Positions 40,291 through 50,633 of a stretch of 64,000 nucleotides of DNA are shown in pieces. The stretch comes from Phlyctochytrium arcticum. Taxonomy: Eukaryota > Chytridiomycota > Chytridiomycetes > Chytridiales > Chytridiaceae. The stretch covers positions 62,001 through 126,000 of the forward strand of contig JAHLKI010000020.1 of the NCBI GenBank assembly GCA_025602905.1, read 5' to 3'. The position numbers and the translations under genes are program-made. The notes beneath the pieces were generated by a model. That model was not told the origin of the DNA, made no database searches, and was given only the letters and a program-made list of their open reading frames with translations. Numbering within the stretch: the first letter of the stretch is position 1; every line of letters begins with the position of its first letter.

Positions 40291-43200
40291 ATGTCTTTAA
40301 GTCATTTGAGTTGGGCCCGCCGGTCTGCCAGGCCAAAAAATGTGTATCCAAATTTATCTCAACCGCTCCCCGGACGACAAACAGCAGCAACAACCTTTGC
40401 ACTGCTGAACGAACCAGTCAGCATAAGATCTACCCGGAAAAACTCAACTCTATCACAATCAAGACTGCTCTCGTCCAAAAAGCCGCTTCGCCGGAAGAGC
40501 CAGACGTTTCCTGCAAAGCTTGCCCCTAGATCCGGATGGTCTCCTTCCAATACATGTCGATGGTGTCTAGGAGGGTCTCGAGGAATGGCGTATTGGGCAT
40601 CAGAGTCGGTTCCCCGTTCAAAACCAGCGCAGCGTGAGAATGTTTCCCGTTCATCCACCCCTCGGCCTGTCATCGCCTTGCGTCGGAGTTTTACTCCAAA
40701 CTCCCAGCTCTCCGAATCGCTCACCAACGATTCTGCGTACCCGTACTACATAAGCGAAGCAAACCGCAAAGCTCTAAGGTCGTTGGCACATGTTGAGCTC
40801 TCACAATACGCAAGCAAAAGTATTCTGATGGCATCCCCTCACCCGGGTGCTGCCCTATACCTCGAAGCAACCGCTCGAGCAGTAGCGCATGATATGGGTG
40901 CAGATTTCCTGACATTGGATTACAACTTGATGCTGCAAGTTGCGAGAGAAGTCGGCGGTCGGGATTCGAAATCTGAGAACCTACCATACTCGCCACGATC
41001 CGACAAGCCTGAATCGTTACAGTTGTCACCGTCGTTCACGCCTGCCCACTATACATCCATCATACAAAATGATACTTTTGAGAATGAGGCGGATGATTTT
41101 GATGAAGAGGATATGGACGATGACCATGATGCGGACTTTGCAAGCGGACAAAGTGGCTCAGCCGTACCCTGGGCACACATTGTCCGTTCAACACCAAATG
41201 AGACCAAGCCAGTTGTCGTCACCTTGGATATTGGTGAAAGACACATCGTCGAGGCAGGCAAATCAGTCCCACCTACTTCCACTAGCAGTAAAGATTCGAG
41301 CTCTACCACTTCACAGACATCAAACTTGCCAATCAAAATATCATTCGGACCCTTCCCTCCACCATCTACTCCCGCGACCTCAAATAATTCCATGTCACCC
41401 CCGCGTAATGCTGCTCTGGTAAGCGGCACACACTACGACGAACGGCTAAGTCCTCAGCAGGTTCAGGACGTGTCCAGATCGATACTCGATTTTATCAAGA
41501 GTACCTGTTCCAGCATCCCAAATTCCGTTTTAACTAATTTACGACACACGAGGCGTCTAGTGATCTACCTGAAAGATGTGACAGATATCTTGGAGGCTAC
41601 AGGCGATACTGGAAGAAGAATTGTGCTGGCGCTGCTAGATATTGTTCAGCAAGCGCGAACAAAGCACAACATTCCTATTGTGCTCATTGGGGGATGCTCT
41701 CCCACACTTTTACATCCGGACCATGCTAGTGAAGACGCCAACTTTTATACAGAACTATTTGGTGGAGAAGTTTTGTCCAACGGCAAATTTTCTCCCGAGT
41801 GGGGCCGACTTTGGACGTTGGGAGAGATGTTCAAAACCCCACTTGATCTGATGACGGCTGATTTTGAAAAGGTAGACATGTTACCCCCCATTCCGTCGGG
41901 CGAGCAAGCTTACAAAGCCCAACTGGCTGGACGGATCGCGGATTCCCCTTTTCATTGCTGGCTCGAAACAATGGATGTGGACTTGCGTCGTCGGATTCGG
42001 GAAGTCAATTGGCAGCGTGTCGAAGCTCTAACCAGTAAGCGTGGTATTACCATACGTGGACTGGAGGTATCTGCTGTCATGGAAGGCAATGGCGATCGAA
42101 CAATTGTACCGGATAGCCTCCAGCAAGGCTTGCACATTCTGGAGGAATCAATATGGCCATCGCATCGGATCGAAAAGTTAGTCTCTTTGGCAATGGGATT
42201 CCGTTTGGAGTTGTCAACGGGAGGCTCAAAGTCCAGGGCAGCGGGCACCGATGATGTCCTTCGTGAGCCACTAGACTTGTCAGCCAGGCATTTTACAGAA
42301 GCATTGCATTTAATGCGGGAGAGCGATCCACAAAACAAGATTGAAAAGGAGGACTCTGATGAAGAAGACTCTGGGGCGTCGGGTGGTCGCGGCAAACGCG
42401 CCCCCAACCCTGCTTTATCTGACTCTTCATTGACGTCGAAAGAAACTGTTGCCAAGCCTGCGGAAAGTATCGCAGATCAACTCAAACGCGATGGAGTTCA
42501 GTTGTCAACTCACGAGAAACGGCTCTTATCGACTGTTGTCAACCCAGATACGATTCCAGTCAGCTTTAAAGATCTCGTCCTTCCCACCAATACCAAACTG
42601 ATTCTCCAAACCCTCGTCACACTTCCCCTGCTCAAGCCGCATTATTTCAAGAGCGGTATTCTGTCGCGTCATGCCATTAACGGAGTTTTACTGTTTGGCC
42701 CACCAGGCACGGGAAAAACCATGCTCGCAAAAGCAGTCGCCAAATCATCCGGTGCGCGTTTCATGTCTGTAGCTCTGTCCGACATTTTCGACAAGTATGT
42801 TGGAGAAGGTGAAAAGAACGTCAAGGCACTATTTACGCTCGCGAGAAAGTTGTCGCCTTGCGTGGTCTTTCTGGATGAAGTGGATGCACTCTTTGGAGCG
42901 CGAAGAAGTGATGCGGCACATGCGAGTCGACGCGAGATTATCAATGAATTTATGAGTGAGTGGGATGGGCTCACTTCAAATAATAGCGGGATTGTTATCA
43001 TGGGCGGTATGTGTACTTTCAATCTCAAATGTTATTTATTTACTGATTCTTATGCTTCTTACAGCCACCAATCGACCTTTCGACCTGGACGATGCCATTT
43101 TGCGACGTCTACCGCGCAGAGTCATGGGTATGTTGCTGATATATGGCACCACTTGTCAGCTCTTAAACTTACAATCCCTTTTAGTCGACTTGCCCACTGA

Positions 43201-43798
43201 AGAGCAACGTGCAAAAATCATCGAGCTCCACCTCCGAGGCGAAGAAGTGGATTCGACTGTGTCTCTCAAATCTCTTGCAAAACAAACGCCGTCCTATTCC
43301 GGTAGCGACCTCAAAAACGTCTGTGTTGCCGCGGCCCTTACCCGGGTCAAGCAAGTGTTACTTTCAGAGACGTCTGTGGGTGATGATGCTGAACAGGGTG
43401 ACAGTGAATCACAGTCTCGGCAGCTGGTCGAACAGTTGGAACAGCTAAAGACAAAAACTCTGGAAGCAGATGCTGCCAACACCAATGCAGCAGGCAACAA
43501 TAAGCCGCGGGGACGCGCGTCAGTCAGAGCAAGGCGCTCCGCTACCCCAACCTCGGAGACCCCATCCCTCCCCACTTCTCCCGCTCCAGTCCCACTACCT
43601 CCTCTCCAATCGACCCACTTTGAGATTGCGCTCAAAGAAGTGCCACCAAGTCTGACGGATGAAATGCAAACGCTCGTAGAGCTCAAAAAGTGGGATGAAT
43701 CCTATGGTGAGGCAGCTGCCCGCAGAAAAGGATCGGCGAAGAAGGGTTGGGGGTTTGACATGGCGAAAGACGGAGGCGACCTTGATATCAAATCCTGA
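40291..43798 (+). CDS. AAA+ ATPase, probably mitochondrial (Msp1/katanin-like AAA module)
   Basis: This is a single-AAA-module ATPase that would unfold or extract proteins. Three exons (40291-43006, 43065-43127, 43185-43798) give about 1130 aa. The N terminus (MSLSHLSWARRSARPKN with later RSTRKNSTLSQSRLL) is basic and Ser/Arg-rich, as in mitochondrial presequences. The AAA core is C-terminal. Walker A GPPGTGKT is near residue 803, followed by the FDKYVGEGEKNVKALF pore and sensor region. Walker B VVFLDEVDALF is near 857, followed by the arginine-finger region ATNRPFDLDDAILRRLPRR and sensor-2 YSGSDLKNVCVAAAL. The ending KKWDESYGEAAAR matches fungal long mitochondrial AAA proteins that I recall only in general. 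The large N-terminal region (about 780 aa) has no named domain. The start at 40291 is the first ATG in frame; the frame opens slightly earlier without one. Confidence 0.85.
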
Positions 43799-44274
43799 AT
43801 ATGAACACCTAGTCTATTACTATAGTCTGTTGGGCTCTCTTCTTTTTCTTTCAAATCACACATAGCGTAGAATCTGTAGATAGGCAACCGTTATATATAC
43901 ATGCAACATCAAGGGAAACCCCAGGGCCACAATGAGTGCCTCGTCACAAAGTGAAGCCATAGCGGTTGATGTCGATGGCGTAATGCACGAGGCAGTTGTT
44001 TGCTTTTACATGAGGCTAAAACCATACTACTCGAGTATTATGCCATGAGCTCAAATTTGACGCGTTGTACGGCTCGGGTCGATAAATCGCTTTGAAATTG
44101 AGATGTTGAGGGGATGGGAGGATGGTGGGGAGAAACGAGGGAAAGATGGATGTGTATTTGAAACGGATGCGTTATGCAGGGAAATACATTGATCACTATG
44201 GCTGAAAGTAAGGGGGTGGAGGAGCTATATACGACACTTTGCTCTACGATATACAAAAGAAAGGGTGAAAAGCC
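43799..44274. other. Convergent 3' intergenic region
   Basis: About 475 bp between converging genes. AT-rich parts fit 3' processing. No gene is seen. Confidence 0.4.
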
Positions 44275-45183
44275 TCATTCAGAAAGTTCTCGTCTGCTTC
44301 CTGCGCCGCGGCAACTGTGAGGTATTCGCACGACTTGAGCATTCATGCCCATGTTTGGCGCAACCGGATCCGAGTATCCCCGCCACCATCGGTAACCAGA
44401 CATCAATGGAGGCGATGGATGGATTCCTTCTATGCGATGTTCGCTGATGAAGCCATCCCTGTCGAACGAATAGATAAAGAGGCCCTCATATATAGACCGT
44501 GGGGCGGTTGATGCATCCATGCCGTTCAGAAGAAGCGAGATGCGTGATGTGCCCTCAAACATCCATCGAATCTTCAAAGCTGGGTGTGTCGTTCCATCTT
44601 CATCATCGCCTTTGTCATGATCATGCTGAGAGGTGCCCTGATTCTGCAGATGGGAAGGAGGTGCAAATGACTGTGATGTAACCCGGTTTTGCTGTAGCGA
44701 AATAATGTGCAATTCGGCTTCGGCAAAGAAGATTTTCAGACTCCACCGCAACAGCCCTAAAATCGAACGGTACCATTTCTTCCCACGGCAACAAAATCGG
44801 GTATGATATGGTTCGACAAGAGTAATCGATGATGAATAAATATCCGTGTTGGCAAGACCTTGACTGAGAAAGGAGGGAAAGTTGCTCCGAAGAGTGCGGG
44901 TTGCGAGCCCGACGTGTATATGGGCATCAGGGTGTGGGTCGGAGGATGATTTGGAGCTGTACGACCGAGAAGAGTGCGATATTGGATGGGCGAAACGCGT
45001 GTTGCACTGCCGGGGCAGACTTGAGGCAGACTGCCTCAAAAAACTACTTGAGATAGGTAAAGAAGCTCTGGGCGTTTGTCGAAGTGCACATGAAGACTCG
45101 CAGTTTCTCGTCAGTTTCGTTTGGCAAAGCAACCGGTAGCTTCGCGCACCGTTACTTGTTGGCAGATGCATCAGAGATTGCAT
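44275..45183 (-). CDS. DUF2358-like mitochondrial protein
   Basis: A single exon encodes 302 aa. The N terminus MQSLMHLPTSNGARSYRLLCQTK and the following Ser/Arg-rich stretch (SRSYSSKSSS) look like a mitochondrial presequence. The folded part includes KKWYRSILGLLRWSLKIFF, LKIRWMFEGTSRISLLLNG and EGLFIYSFDRDGFISEHRIE with IHPSPP. That Y-x-G-x-F-x-YSF-x-x-x-G-x-I-x-x-H-x-IE pattern matches my memory of DUF2358-type proteins in plants and fungi, a tentative match. Role unknown. It is head-to-head with the MZM1-like gene (about 245 bp between starts), so the two may be co-expressed. Confidence 0.6.
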   Translation of the reverse strand: MQSLMHLPTSNGARSYRLLCQTKLTRNCESSCALRQTPRASLPISSSFLRQSASSLPRQCNTRFAHPISHSSRSYSSKSSSDPHPDAHIHVGLATRTLRSNFPSFLSQGLANTDIYSSSITLVEPYHTRFCCRGKKWYRSILGLLRWSLKIFFAEAELHIISLQQNRVTSQSFAPPSHLQNQGTSQHDHDKGDDEDGTTHPALKIRWMFEGTSRISLLLNGMDASTAPRSIYEGLFIYSFDRDGFISEHRIEGIHPSPPLMSGYRWWRGYSDPVAPNMGMNAQVVRIPHSCRGAGSRRELSE

Positions 45184-45427
45184 TGTTCCTGGATGCTCCG
45201 TAGTGGAAGTGAGTTGTGGGAACCAGTAACAACGGTTATGGACAGCCAGATCGGGTGGATATGTTGAGGATCATATCACTTGGGGACCGAGCGGAATGCG
45301 AAAATTGACTTCTGACATGACCAGTAACCATCGCATGGCTGTGCCTCCCAAGCGGGAATTCAAATTTCGAAAGTTCGAAGTTCGGAATTGCATTCAACAA
45401 TTGAAAACCCGATTGCAAACACTATCC
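45184..45427. promoter_or_regulatory. Bidirectional promoter, DUF2358-like and MZM1-like genes
   Basis: 244 bp between two divergent starts, both for predicted mitochondrial proteins. No specific motif was identified. Confidence 0.5.
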
Positions 45428-45914
45428 ATGTCGACAACACCGCTTCGATCTCAGGTCCTTCGGGCTTACAAAGACCTCTTGAGGGCTCAGAAAAAGACAT
45501 TTGAGGCAGACCAGCCGCAAATAAACAGTGAGTTCAAATGCTTTTCTGGAGTCGGCGGAAGTGTTGACCTTGTAGGAAAATAAGACGCACGATTGTACAC
45601 CCGTCAACAGTTTCTGGAGCGCAAGGACGAGGTTGATCCTGCTGAGGTTGGAAAGCTTCTGAAAACAGCCCAACAGGCAGCCGTCATTATACGGAAGAAT
45701 ATTGTTCAAGGGGTCAAAAAGCCAAATGACAACGAAACTTATGGTAGATGTTTAACGTTATCCACATTGGGGAAAGGGGCTAACTCTTTCTGCAGTGCTT
45801 AAACTGGATGAGGAAAAGGAAGTCAACTCGAACGATACTATCAAAATGGCAGGCAAATTGAGACAACCTGCCCAGCGAGCAGGAGAAGCGCCGCAAAAAT
45901 GTTGCTCTTCATAA
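45428..45914 (+). CDS. MZM1: LYR-motif complex III assembly factor (MZM1/LYRM7-like)
   Basis: MZM1/LYRM7 is a matrix chaperone for the Rieske iron-sulphur protein before its insertion into complex III. Three exons (45428-45527, 45585-45743, 45796-45914) give about 125 aa. LYR-family features are LRSQVLRAYKDLLRAQ (with AYKDLL in place of LYR), KTFEADQPQINNARLYTRQQF and TAQQAAVIIRKNIVQG, followed by LKLDEEKEVNSND. The V-I-R-x-N-I-V-Q-G pattern is the best match to MZM1/LYRM7. The start (MSTTPLRSQVL) is preceded by an upstream in-frame ATG with a basic segment (MRKLTSDMTSNHRMAVPPKRE), which could extend the N terminus. Size fits the family. Confidence in LYR family is high, in the MZM1 branch moderate. 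Confidence 0.8.
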
Positions 45915-46019
45915 GATCATCCATCTCTTGTTGACAGATTTGGCGTCACTGTATATAGACTCATTCTTCCCATTCTCATGCCTGATGCTTTTACTTAATT
46001 CCATTACTACTATAGTTAT

Positions 46020-47435
46020 TTATTTTTTCTTTCCTTTGCCATCTTTTCCCTTGGCCGTTCGATCTCGCTCATCATCTTTATCTTCCAATTTCTTCATTTT
46101 TGTGTTGATCTGGTCTTCTTGACCCTGCAGCTTTGTTAACAACGTTTTACGCAAATCGTCAATTTTGGAAGCAAGAAGGTTTGAGACAAATGCGGAGAGT
46201 TCCTGACTTGCTATTTCTTGCGGTGTCATACGGTGAGCTAAAACGGAAATCACTTAGTATGGATAAACAGGACTTAAACAGCGCAAACGGATATACCTGG
46301 TGGCGGTTCAGAATGCGATTCGGGAGTATCTGTTTCCTTCACAACACTTTCAGCTGCAACAGACAGCGCATGGCCCACGGAAGCATTTGCTTCGTCTTTG
46401 CCGGCATCGGTTGATTTTCCATTCTCCGTAACTTTTTGATTTGAACCGTCTTGGGGCTGTCCATTGGAGGTCGCAGCTGCCCCGCCAACTGGGTGGTTAT
46501 CTCCTAAGGATATGGCTTCCGTGGAGACATCCTACGGGTGTGTAAGAACCTCTGATGGTCTCAGCAGAGCCAGCGTATTTTCACCTTAGCAGGGCCAACT
46601 TCATCCTCCGCGGGTTTAGCAGCCGCTGGCGTCTCGTTCGCGAAATTATCGAATGTGACGTCCAGACGCAGCTTCTTCGTAAAAGCGTACTTGTACATCA
46701 GGTAGTGACGAAAGTATCTATCATTTCGGGTCAGCTTGGGGTAGCGGCAAAGGCATCCCGGCAACAGAAACGTACGTATTCACCGCATATTCTGTGATGG
46801 TTTTGACTTCTCCCAACGAGAAAATCTTTTGGCTGTATGGGGGGCGGTGAACTGCATGATGCAGCAGGGTGTCTTTGAAAAACGAGTAATCCTGATCCAT
46901 ATTAAAGAAGGGAGAGGCTAGATGTTGTGTCTGTGGTTATGAGATACAGACGGAAGTCTGAAAACTGACGAAGGAAACGTACAAACGGTTTTGTCATGCG
47001 TTGCCTTCATGATGGAGAAAAAGGCAGATGCTTGCTCGGGCGAAAAATGGTGATCTTTGGCAAATCTAGCTCGAAAGATGAAATTCCGTTCTCTGGGAAA
47101 CTCAATGACAGCCCTCAGTACCGTAATGTGTAGTAAAAGAAGTCCAATAAGATTGCTGTTCGGGGTGCATCATCATTCACTTCCAAAGTCGACGCCAGAA
47201 ATCTGATACAATCATCAGACTCTAGACTTTGGGCTCCACATTTTGTGTTTCTAACTACCTGACAGATTCTTCCGATGACCCCAGAGAGTAAAAATCATAA
47301 ACCTGGTTCATGGAGAGATGTTTCCTAACCATCCAAAAATATGTCCATTTAATGATGTCAATCCGCGCTTCAGAAGCAGTCTATACCATGTCAGAGTTTT
47401 CGACTAGCATGGTTGGAAGAAGAGTCAGAAGGCAT
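46020..47435 (-). CDS. CFAP119: Flagellar C1a-32/CLAMP-domain protein (CFAP119/CCDC189-like)
   Basis: This protein belongs to the C1a projection of the axonemal central pair. I reconstruct exons carrying ...KHLSMNQ, then VVRNTKCGAQSLESDDCIRF through LEVNDDAPRTAILLDFFYYTLR, then FAKDHHFSPEQASAFFSIMKATHDKTV, SSPFFNMDQDYSFFKDTLLHH with RPPYSQKIFSLGEVKTITEYAVNT, and YFRHYLMYKYAFTKKLRLDV. The run F-S-x-x-x-x-K-x-IT-x-Y-x-VNTYFRH-x-x-x-YKY-x-FT is the CLAMP hallmark. A low-complexity link and a Lys-rich coiled end (KKLEDKDDERDRTAKGKDGKGKKK) follow. The N-terminal start is uncertain: an ATG at 47435 needs an odd first splice. The gene implies a motile flagellum, hence a zoosporic fungus. Confidence 0.85.
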
Positions 47436-47726
47436 TTTAATTGAAAATGTAGGGATTTTTACCATTTTTGATGATCTGTGAGAAGCACCTTGACGCGAGG
47501 ACGCTCATCGGACAGTCGGACTCTCCGTCGCGTTCGATTACTTGAAGCGACACGTGATCAAACCCGCTGCGCAGGCTGCGCAGTGATACCTGGGAAAGTC
47601 GGGGGGAAAGTTGAGACGTGTGTACTACGCTTAAAGCCGGCTGAATTACTCTGAATTACTCTGAAAGAGAGAAACTAACTACATTTGTCTACAGGAATCG
47701 CTAAACAATCTACCTAAAATTCATCA

Positions 47727-50228
47727 CTATTGCCTCCCCGCGGTGGTTGATCCAGCACTCCAGGGTCGTATTGCGCCAACTTCAGCCAACCAATCCTCAT
47801 GACCAGCCGGCTGTGATCTCCTAACATTGCTCTTCCGCGCACCTAATTGCTGGCCTGTTACAGCGGCGACTGATACGAGCTGTTCTCTGTTCTGGGGCTT
47901 AACCTTGTCGAAAGGTGACGATGGAATGAACGAGATTGATGGCGGCGTGTTTGGTGTTGCAGAGAGGGCCCGTATAGTTAGCGATGATTGATCTCGGCCG
48001 CTGCATTGCTGCTGTGCTCTCGTTTCTTGGCCAAGTTCGCCATCGTTTTGAGAAACAGAACCAGGAATTGTTCCTTCAGATGGCATACCATTGTACCAAA
48101 GACTCTGCTGGCCACTAGTGAAGCCATCAGCTGTGATGCTTGATTTGCGTCGCCCCCTTGCCACTATGGTCGATCCCAGTACAAGAGTCCCTGCACTTGG
48201 CGGTCGTAGAGGAGATCCCTTATTTGTAGAGCTTGGCCGAGACTTTGTGCCCTTCACATTGTCCTCTTTTCCAGTCAAATTCGCTCGGTCTGCCGAACTG
48301 GTTCGTGTTGATCGGGCTCCATTCTTGGCAAAGCTGGAAGATCGGGCCATACTTGTGCGGGAATCGGACCGCAAGTCTTTGCGGACTGGCATGCCACGGA
48401 ACGCGCCATGTGTGTATGTGACATCAAGACTAGATCCCGAGCTATCACCATCATCCTAACAGAATAATGTGTGAGATCTCACCCGTCTCTGTCAGAGCGG
48501 TCGCAGAAAACTCCCTTACCCGCTTGCGTGCGCCCAAAAATCTGCCAAACTCCATGCCACCCGGACCATGTAACGCTTCCTCCTCCTCCAACCTTCGCTC
48601 TTCTTCAATCCTCAGCCTCTCTTCTTCCTCTTGCCGCTCCCTTTCTACCCTTTCCAGTTCCCTCTGCCGCTCTTCTTCCATAAGTAGCATCTGAAGCGTC
48701 AGTCCACGCAAATAAACAGTAGTCTCTTGATCTTTTGGTGGGCGAGGCTTGTAGACGTGCTGAGCAAGTCGTAACAGTTTCTCTTGTCGTTTAGTAATTT
48801 TTAGGATATGAGACTGATCTGATAGTCGTTCGATGGAGTACAGCCGCGTGCTTAGACGATTCATTACCTCGGCGTGGGAGGCCTCGGCTGCCAAAACGGC
48901 CTTTTCGTGCTCATCCTCAAGTAAGCGGATCTTCTCCTCAAATCCGTGCTCCAGCTCCTCAATTTTAGCCAGTTCCTCAGCATTCTCAACCTGTTCGTCC
49001 TCATCCGCAATACTTTCGTTACCCTGGCTGTTAAGGTCTTCCCCGTGCTGTCGCTCAAGGAGTGTGTCTAGTGGCACTGAGGTACTGCGCATGAAAGTTC
49101 GTGAGGTACTATGCCGAGTGGAGCCGGCGCTACTGGGAGGACCATATAGCGATGATCGAAGTTGACCCAGGGTACCTTGTGTCCGTGGGCGGGACTCAAC
49201 GCCACCTGAGTTATCCTCATCTAGGCACTCTTCAAGTTCTGAAATTTCCGCCCGCAGCCGGAATATTTCATCGTCCTGGTTTGCTAATTGTGCGTGATAG
49301 CTGTCCACTAGACTGATGGTTTGCATTCGAGCCGCCTCGGTTGCCTCAGCCTGACAACCACACCTTTTTTAAAGTGAAAAATACAACAAACGTCCAACCA
49401 TCGTACAAACCTCTGTAGCAGACAAATGACCCTTTCGTAAGAGCAGCAAATTGCATCTTGTAATTGCGTACCGCAATCGCTCTTCCTCGTCTGACATCTG
49501 CCGCAATTTTTTGGCAGCCTTTTCTCCGCGGACTTCTTCGTGCTCTATGCGAAGCTGCAAGGCCTCTCGCGCTTCTCTATACTTGCTGTGGTTGTACTCC
49601 TAAAAGTAATCAGCAGGTGATGAGTTCATGCACACATATTTGTAGGGCTAAATCCAAAGACACACCCACTTTGTGCATTCTTATTGTGAGTGTGACTGCT
49701 TCGCGCAGCTGATCCCGACATTCCCGCCGTGCTTTGGCCAGCTGAGCTGCATGCTCTTGCTCAAGCTGATGCAGCCGTGCCTTAATGACCAAATAGGTTT
49801 CCTGTGCAGATTGGTGGATTTGAGCTTCCTGATTCAGTTCCAGCATGCGTTTGATGATCCTAAGTTCCTAAGTTATAGTGAGACATTCTAATGAGCTCGA
49901 ATTAAGTACATTGGAGTTCCCGGAATTCACTCACTCGCTCAAATTCCATTGCGGTCGACTCCATTCCCTCGAAGGATTGTAGCTCTTTGTCTTCGGTCTG
50001 ATTGCCTTTATCTGACCATATTCTCCCTTGCCGATAATAAGTCCGCGCGTTTTCTACTTCGTTCAAAACCTTCTCCATCGTTGTCAGTCCGGAAGATGAA
50101 CGATCTGTTATCTCCCCCGGCTGCGACAATGTCGATGACTCGGATTCAAAGCTTATTCGAGCTTTGGACGAACTCAGTGGCTTCATATGCCCTGAATGGC
50201 TTCTAGCTGTGAGATGTTCAGTGCTCAT
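47727..50228 (-). CDS. Long coiled-coil protein, unknown
   Basis: I read several exons. They run from MSTEHLTARSHSGHMKP through EMEFER-ELRIIKRMLELNQ, LRIEHEEVRGEKAAKKLRQM, then MQTISLVDSYHAQLANQDDE with DDEIFRLRAEISELEECL. The glutamate-rich coiled coil LMEEERQRELERVERERQEE follows, leading to MEFGRFLGARKR-DDGDSSGSS and a Ser-rich tail ending in EDWLAEVGAIRPWSAGST. Splices keep the frame, and the two introns on the C-terminal side are clear (the last about 63 nt). Coiled coils dominate. I recognise no named family. The gene is divergent from CEP19, with about 405 bp between starts, and next to CLAMP, so a basal-body or axoneme role is an attractive guess. Confidence 0.7.
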
Positions 50229-50633
50229 TTTTGTTAGTAGATGGAATCGACCAGATTGATTGACAAGACTGAAAAAGAAATAAACTTGAATCATCCGAAA
50301 TTGAGGGAAAGCTTATCCCGTTTAAGCTTGAAGACCCTTACTTGCTTCTCATTCAACCTTCCAGATATCAGCGTCCTGTGGACCCATCTTCGTGTTATAA
50401 TGCTGGAGTTTACAGCTCCCATCTCCTAGATCTCAGCTATTCAGTTGTGATGTAGGTTCCCCCGGCACAGTCTTTGCCGATAGGGCGATTTTTATCATCA
50501 GCTCTTGACGGCGGTAATCGGACGCGTCCAGCTCCTCGACGCGGATTCAATTCTTCGAAAGTCACGTGCCCGTAATTATCGCGTTGAACGCGTGAACGCG
50601 TCGACACATTTTCGCAACGTCCATTGTAACAAC
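50229..50633. promoter_or_regulatory. Bidirectional promoter with three ACGCGT boxes
   Basis: The region between divergent starts contains ACGCGT at 50522-50527, 50588-50593 and 50596-50601, plus CACGTG at 50563-50568. ACGCGT is the MCB element bound by MBF-type factors in fungi and is linked to G1/S expression. Function here is inferred from sequence. Confidence 0.6.
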
